64,000 bases of DNA. It comes from Bacillota bacterium. GTDB taxonomy: Bacteria; Bacillota; Clostridia; Clostridiales; Clostridiaceae. Location: contig JAEXLD010000010.1 of NCBI GenBank assembly GCA_023445445.1, forward strand, positions 50,992-114,991, written 5' to 3'. Below the pieces are notes generated by a model, which saw nothing but the letters and a program-made list of their open reading frames with translations, searched no databases and was not told the DNA's origin. This document shows, in pieces, positions 61,173-64,000 of this stretch (positions are counted from its first letter, which is position 1; every line of letters starts with the position of its first letter). A program made the position numbers and the translations under genes.

Positions 61173-61882
61173 AAATAATTCCAGCTATTGATATTATTGG
61201 TGGTAAAGCGGTTAGATTATTTCAAGGTGATTATAATAAAACAGATTTTATTGGAGAAGATGTTCGTGAGTTAGCAAAGTCTTTTGCAGATAGTGGTGCG
61301 GATTTAATTCACTTAGTTGATTTAGATGGAGCTAAAGCAGGAAAGTTAGTTAACAAAGAAACTATATTAGAAGTAGTAAAAACTTTAAAGGTAGATGTTG
61401 AAGTTGGTGGAGGCATAAGAAATTATGATGATATTAAAGCTTTAATAGATGGGGGAGTAGCAAGGGTTATATTAGGTACTGTTGCTATAGAAAATAGAGA
61501 TTTATTAGTAAAAGTAGTAAGGGATTTTTGTGATAAAATTGCTGTTGCTGTAGACTTTAAGGACGGGTATATTTGTACAAAGGGTTGGATAGATAAAAGT
61601 GATGTTTATTATATGGACTTGATTAAAGATATGGAATCAATAGGTGTAAAAAATATTATTGTTACAGATATAAGTAAAGATGGAACTTTAGAAGGAAGTA
61701 ATGTAGGCATAATAAAGGATGTAAGTAAAGCTACTAAAATTGATGTAACAGCTTCTGGTGGAGTTAAAGATATTAATGATATTATTGCTTTAAAAGCTCT
61801 AGATGTTTATGGATGTATAGTTGGTAAAGCTATTTATTCCAAAACTATAGATTTAAAAGAAGCTATAAATCTATGTAAGTAG
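61169..61882 (+). CDS. hisA: phosphoribosylformimino-AICAR ribotide isomerase HisA
   Basis: A 237-aa TIM barrel that opens the ribose of ProFAR. The catalytic Asp is in IPAIDIIGGKAVRL and the second Asp in VTDISKDGTLEGSN. Phosphate sites are VGGGIRN and ASGGVKD. The GTG start at 61169 lies within the hisH stop, so the two are coupled in translation. Confidence 0.96.
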   Translation: MKIIPAIDIIGGKAVRLFQGDYNKTDFIGEDVRELAKSFADSGADLIHLVDLDGAKAGKLVNKETILEVVKTLKVDVEVGGGIRNYDDIKALIDGGVARVILGTVAIENRDLLVKVVRDFCDKIAVAVDFKDGYICTKGWIDKSDVYYMDLIKDMESIGVKNIIVTDISKDGTLEGSNVGIIKDVSKATKIDVTASGGVKDINDIIALKALDVYGCIVGKAIYSKTIDLKEAINLCK

Positions 61883-61890
61883 GTGATTAA

Positions 61891-62649
61891 ATGCATACTA
61901 AAAGAATTATCCCTTGTCTTGATGTTAAAGAGGGAAAGGTAGTTAAGGGAATTAATTTTGTAGGGTTAAAAGAAGTTGGTGATCCAGTAGATTTAGCAGA
62001 AGAGTACTATAATCAAGGAGCTGATGAATTAGTATTTTTAGATATAACTGCAACTCATGAAAAAAGAAAGACAATAATAGATGTAGTTGAAAAAGTATCA
62101 GAAAAAATATTTATTCCGTTTACTGTAGGAGGAGGAATAAATACTATTGAAGAAATTAGAGAAATATTAAGGGCTGGAGCAGATAAGATAAGTTTAAATT
62201 CGGCAGCTATTAGAAATCCTAAATTAATTGAAGAAGGGGCTTACTACTTTGGAAATCAATGTATGGTTTTAGCTGTTGATGCTAAGAGAAAATATAAAGA
62301 CAACTGGACTGTTTATATAAATGGTGGAAGAGTAGATACAGGAATAGATTTATTTAAATGGATAGAAGAAGCATATAAATTAGGTGCAGGAGAAATATTA
62401 TTAACTTCAATGGATGCAGATGGAACTAAAAAAGGTTTTGATATTGAAATTACTAGTAGAGTTAATAATATAGTAGATATTCCAGTAATAGCTTCAGGTG
62501 GTTGTGGTAAGATAGAAGACTTTAAAGATGTATTTCTAGAAGGGAAGGCTGATGCAGCACTAGCAGCTTCTTTATTTCATTATGGAAATTTAAAAGTAAG
62601 GGAAGTTAAAGAGTATCTTAGAGAAAATAATATAGAGGTAAGGTTATAA
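61891..62649 (+). CDS. hisF: imidazole glycerol phosphate synthase, cyclase HisF
   Basis: A 252-aa TIM barrel that uses ammonia from HisH to make imidazoleglycerol phosphate and AICAR. Catalytic Asp residues are in RIIPCLDVKEGKVVKG and LTSMDADGTKKGFD. Phosphate loops are VGGGI and IASGGCG. It is 8 nt after hisA, with AGGTGAT as ribosome site. Confidence 0.96.
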   Translation: MHTKRIIPCLDVKEGKVVKGINFVGLKEVGDPVDLAEEYYNQGADELVFLDITATHEKRKTIIDVVEKVSEKIFIPFTVGGGINTIEEIREILRAGADKISLNSAAIRNPKLIEEGAYYFGNQCMVLAVDAKRKYKDNWTVYINGGRVDTGIDLFKWIEEAYKLGAGEILLTSMDADGTKKGFDIEITSRVNNIVDIPVIASGGCGKIEDFKDVFLEGKADAALAASLFHYGNLKVREVKEYLRENNIEVRL

Positions 62650-62651
62650 AT

Positions 62652-62978
62652 ATGGATTTTAATATTGATTTAATAGATTTTAATAAAGGTAATGGGCTAC
62701 TTCCTGCTATTGTTCAAGATTATAAAAGTAAGGAAGTATTGATGCTTGCATATATGTCAAAGGAAAGCTTAAAGAAGACTTTAGAAGATAAAACTACTTG
62801 GTTTTATAGTAGAAGTAGACAAGAACTTTGGAATAAAGGAGCTACTTCTGGACATTTTCAAATTGTTAAAGAACTATATTTAGACTGTGATTTAGATACT
62901 ATTTTAGTTTTAGTTGAACAAAAGGGAGTAGCTTGTCATACTGGGGAAAGAAGCTGCTTTCATAAAAAGTTATTATAA
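62652..62978 (+). CDS. hisI: phosphoribosyl-AMP cyclohydrolase HisI
   Basis: A 108-aa zinc/magnesium enzyme of step three. The conserved blocks are LMLAYMSKESL, TWFYSRSRQELWNKGATSGH, DCDLDTILVLVEQKGVACHTG and the final CFHKK. It is a separate gene from hisE, unlike the fused enterobacterial form. It starts 2 nt after hisF. Confidence 0.95.
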   Translation: MDFNIDLIDFNKGNGLLPAIVQDYKSKEVLMLAYMSKESLKKTLEDKTTWFYSRSRQELWNKGATSGHFQIVKELYLDCDLDTILVLVEQKGVACHTGERSCFHKKLL

Positions 62979-62989
62979 GGGGCGATAAA

Positions 62990-63316
62990 ATGGAAAAGGT
63001 TATAGCAGAACTTTATGAGGTAATAAAGGGTAGAAAAGAAGGTGGAGATGAAAAATCTTACACAAGCTATTTATTTACTAAGGGAATAGATAAAATACTT
63101 AAAAAGCTTGGAGAAGAATGTACAGAAGTTATTATTAGTGCAAAAAATAATAATAAAGAAGAACAAGTAGGAGAAATTGGGGACTTAATTTATCATATCT
63201 TAGTTGCTATGGTTGAAATGGGAATATCCTTAGAAGATGTAGAAGAAGAATTAAATAAAAGAAGAAGTAAAGTAAATAATCTAAAGGGTGAGAGAAGAGA
63301 AATAGAGAACCTTTAG
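62990..63316 (+). CDS. hisE: phosphoribosyl-ATP pyrophosphatase HisE
   Basis: A 108-aa all-helical pyrophosphatase of step two. The metal-binding helix KKLGEECTEVIISAKNN and GEIGDLIYHILVAMVE are typical of the MazG-like HisE family. AGGGGCGAT precedes the ATG. It is the last gene of the operon; a palindromic repeat begins at its stop. Confidence 0.95.
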   Translation: MEKVIAELYEVIKGRKEGGDEKSYTSYLFTKGIDKILKKLGEECTEVIISAKNNNKEEQVGEIGDLIYHILVAMVEMGISLEDVEEELNKRRSKVNNLKGERREIENL

Positions 63317-63418
63317 GGAATGTAGAATGAAGAATGCAAAATGTAGAATTGAGGAAATAACTCATCATAGCTGAGTTATGTAAATGATGAAAGAATGAAA
63401 AATGAAAAAATGAAGGAC
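63317..63418. repeat. nested palindromic repeat after hisE
   Basis: GAATGTAGAATGAAGAATGCAAAATGTAGAATT units begin just past the hisE stop, then ACTCA/TGAGT hairpin (63360-63376), then AAATGATGAAAGAATGAAAAATG. It is a variant of the class at 16421 and 51693. Confidence 0.65.
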
Positions 63419-63464
63419 TCATTTGGAATTGTTATTAAGAAAGTAATATTGATATGTGATATAA

Positions 63465-63498
63465 AAAGTGGACAATAAATAATTGTCCATTTTTTCTT
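63465..63498 (+). terminator. terminator downstream of the his operon
   Basis: AAAAAGTGGACAAT pairs with ATTGTCCATTTTTT and is followed by CTTGG. It can also end the - strand gene at 63549. Confidence 0.82.
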
Positions 63499-63548
63499 GG
63501 AAATAGTAATAGTTTATATTAATTTATATATTAAAATAATAAAAAATA

Positions 63549-63758
63549 TTATTCTTTTGTTTTATAATTATCATCTTTAGTTTCTATGTTTTCTTCTTTT
63601 GATTTTATGGCAGAGACTATAGCGCCTGTACATCCACAAATTATAACTGATTGAATTATAATTTGGTTATATATGATATCGTTAGAAGAGTTATTTAGTA
63701 ATTCTGATAAAATTAATGTTACGAAAATCCCAATTAATCCGTAAAAAAAAGCTCTCAT
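63549..63758 (-). CDS. small two-helix membrane protein, unknown function
   Basis: A 69-aa protein with two hydrophobic segments (AFFYGLIGIFVTLILSELL and IIIQSVIICGCTGAIVSAI) and a Lys/Glu-rich C-terminal tail. ATG 63758 follows AAAGGGGAATTT; a longer frame to 63800 has no ribosome site. I do not recognise a family. It is transcribed alone and convergent with the his operon. Confidence 0.6.
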   Translation of the reverse strand: MRAFFYGLIGIFVTLILSELLNNSSNDIIYNQIIIQSVIICGCTGAIVSAIKSKEENIETKDDNYKTKE

Positions 63759-63875
63759 AATAAATTCCCCTTTCTTTTCATAATATGTAACTATTTTCAA
63801 AATATATTTATATTATACCTTTTAATGCTGAGTCATTCTATAAAAAAGTAATATTTATATAAATTTAATGAAAAA

Positions 63876-63918
63876 GGGGCTGTCGCACTAAAAATTAGTG
63901 CACAGCCTTTTTTTGCAT
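63876..63918. terminator. bidirectional hairpin GGGGCTGTCGCACTAA
   Basis: GGCTGTCGCACTAA pairs with TTAGTGCACAGCC and is followed by TTTTTTT. A second hairpin (AAATCC-AAACTC with GAGTTT-GGATTT) lies at 63928-63956. Sequences of this type are often seen at insertion-sequence ends in clostridia, but this is from memory only. Confidence 0.6.
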
Positions 63919-63952
63919 AAAAAATAAATCCCAAACTCAAAGAGTTTAGGAT

Positions 63953-64000
63953 TTATGGTAAAATATTTTTTATGCTAACAAAAAAAATCTTACGAAAAAA
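63953..64000 (-). pseudogene. possible C-terminal end of a gene cut by the window edge
   Basis: From the window end an open frame on the - strand reads FFRKIFFVSIKNILP and stops at 63953. Together with the hairpins next to it, it could be the last codons of a transposase, but sixteen codons cannot prove a gene. Confidence 0.25.

Overview
The window is about 64 kb of very AT-rich DNA (coding and intergenic) from a Gram-positive, spore-forming Clostridium-type bacterium. The evidence is the strong AGGAGG-type ribosome sites, an alpha/beta small acid-soluble spore protein (48068-48256), an S-box controlled metNIQ operon, lipoprotein signals with Cys lipoboxes, and clostridial gene types throughout. 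Almost all genes run on the + strand. No prophage, CRISPR array or rRNA is visible. Three tRNAs lie at 41543-41862, and a possible insertion-sequence edge sits at the far right end.

Layout. 310-3792: cellobiose/beta-glucoside PTS operon (6-phospho-beta-glucosidase, IIB, IIC, IIA). 4022-4815: PAP2 phosphatase and a small helical protein. 5081-12161: maltose/maltodextrin locus (PucR-type regulator, malE, malF, malG, LacI-type regulator, malQ) with repeated operator-like palindromes. 12669-14408: HD hydrolase, a candidate type I toxin-antitoxin module and a YlxP-like gene. 14427-17405: SAM-I riboswitch and metNIQ. 17613-26875: a mixed region with a beta-lactamase-like lipoprotein, AlaX-type editing protein, amidase, flavin-type protein, MA-type peptidase lipoprotein, glycosyltransferase plus UDP-galactopyranose mutase, and an ECF sigma/anti-sigma pair. 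27014-36140: HTH protein, FtsH paralogue, DUF1232 pair, RNase H, and tandem XRE-TPR regulators. 36533-41362: AraC-GH39 type regulator and CtsR-box clpB. 42500-48003: a sortase-assembled pilus operon with the gene order of the streptococcal FCT locus (Cpa-like, small protein, SipA-like, FctA-like, class B sortase, FctB-like). 48068-54322: SASP, ECF transporter S component, an ABC exporter with its YtrA-type GntR regulator, and membrane proteins. 54515-55517: two GNAT acetyltransferases. 55707-63316: complete histidine operon hisZGDCBHAFIE.

The intergenic DNA is unusually informative. Four copies, plus one remnant, of a ~120-nt element share a short 5' hairpin and a long 17-20 bp AT stem. The stem sequence differs completely from copy to copy, while the apical loop is conserved around GACTTGGAGYTTRC. 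One copy sits inside the his operon between hisC and hisB. I do not recognise this family, and it is the strongest candidate for something undescribed. Three other dispersed repeat classes occur: GTAAGAA heptads abutting stop codons, nested palindromes with GAATGTA-type arms, and ATGCATAATT arrays.

The other main candidates are a 53-aa membrane peptide with a convergent antisense RNA and a sequestered ribosome site (13503-13863), and the pilus locus. The pilus locus has an apparently catalytically dead signal-peptidase homologue, sorting signals ending in DTG/NTG without the usual proline placement, a duplicated promoter and a leader terminator. All functional calls rest on reading the sequence and on family knowledge; no database search was run.
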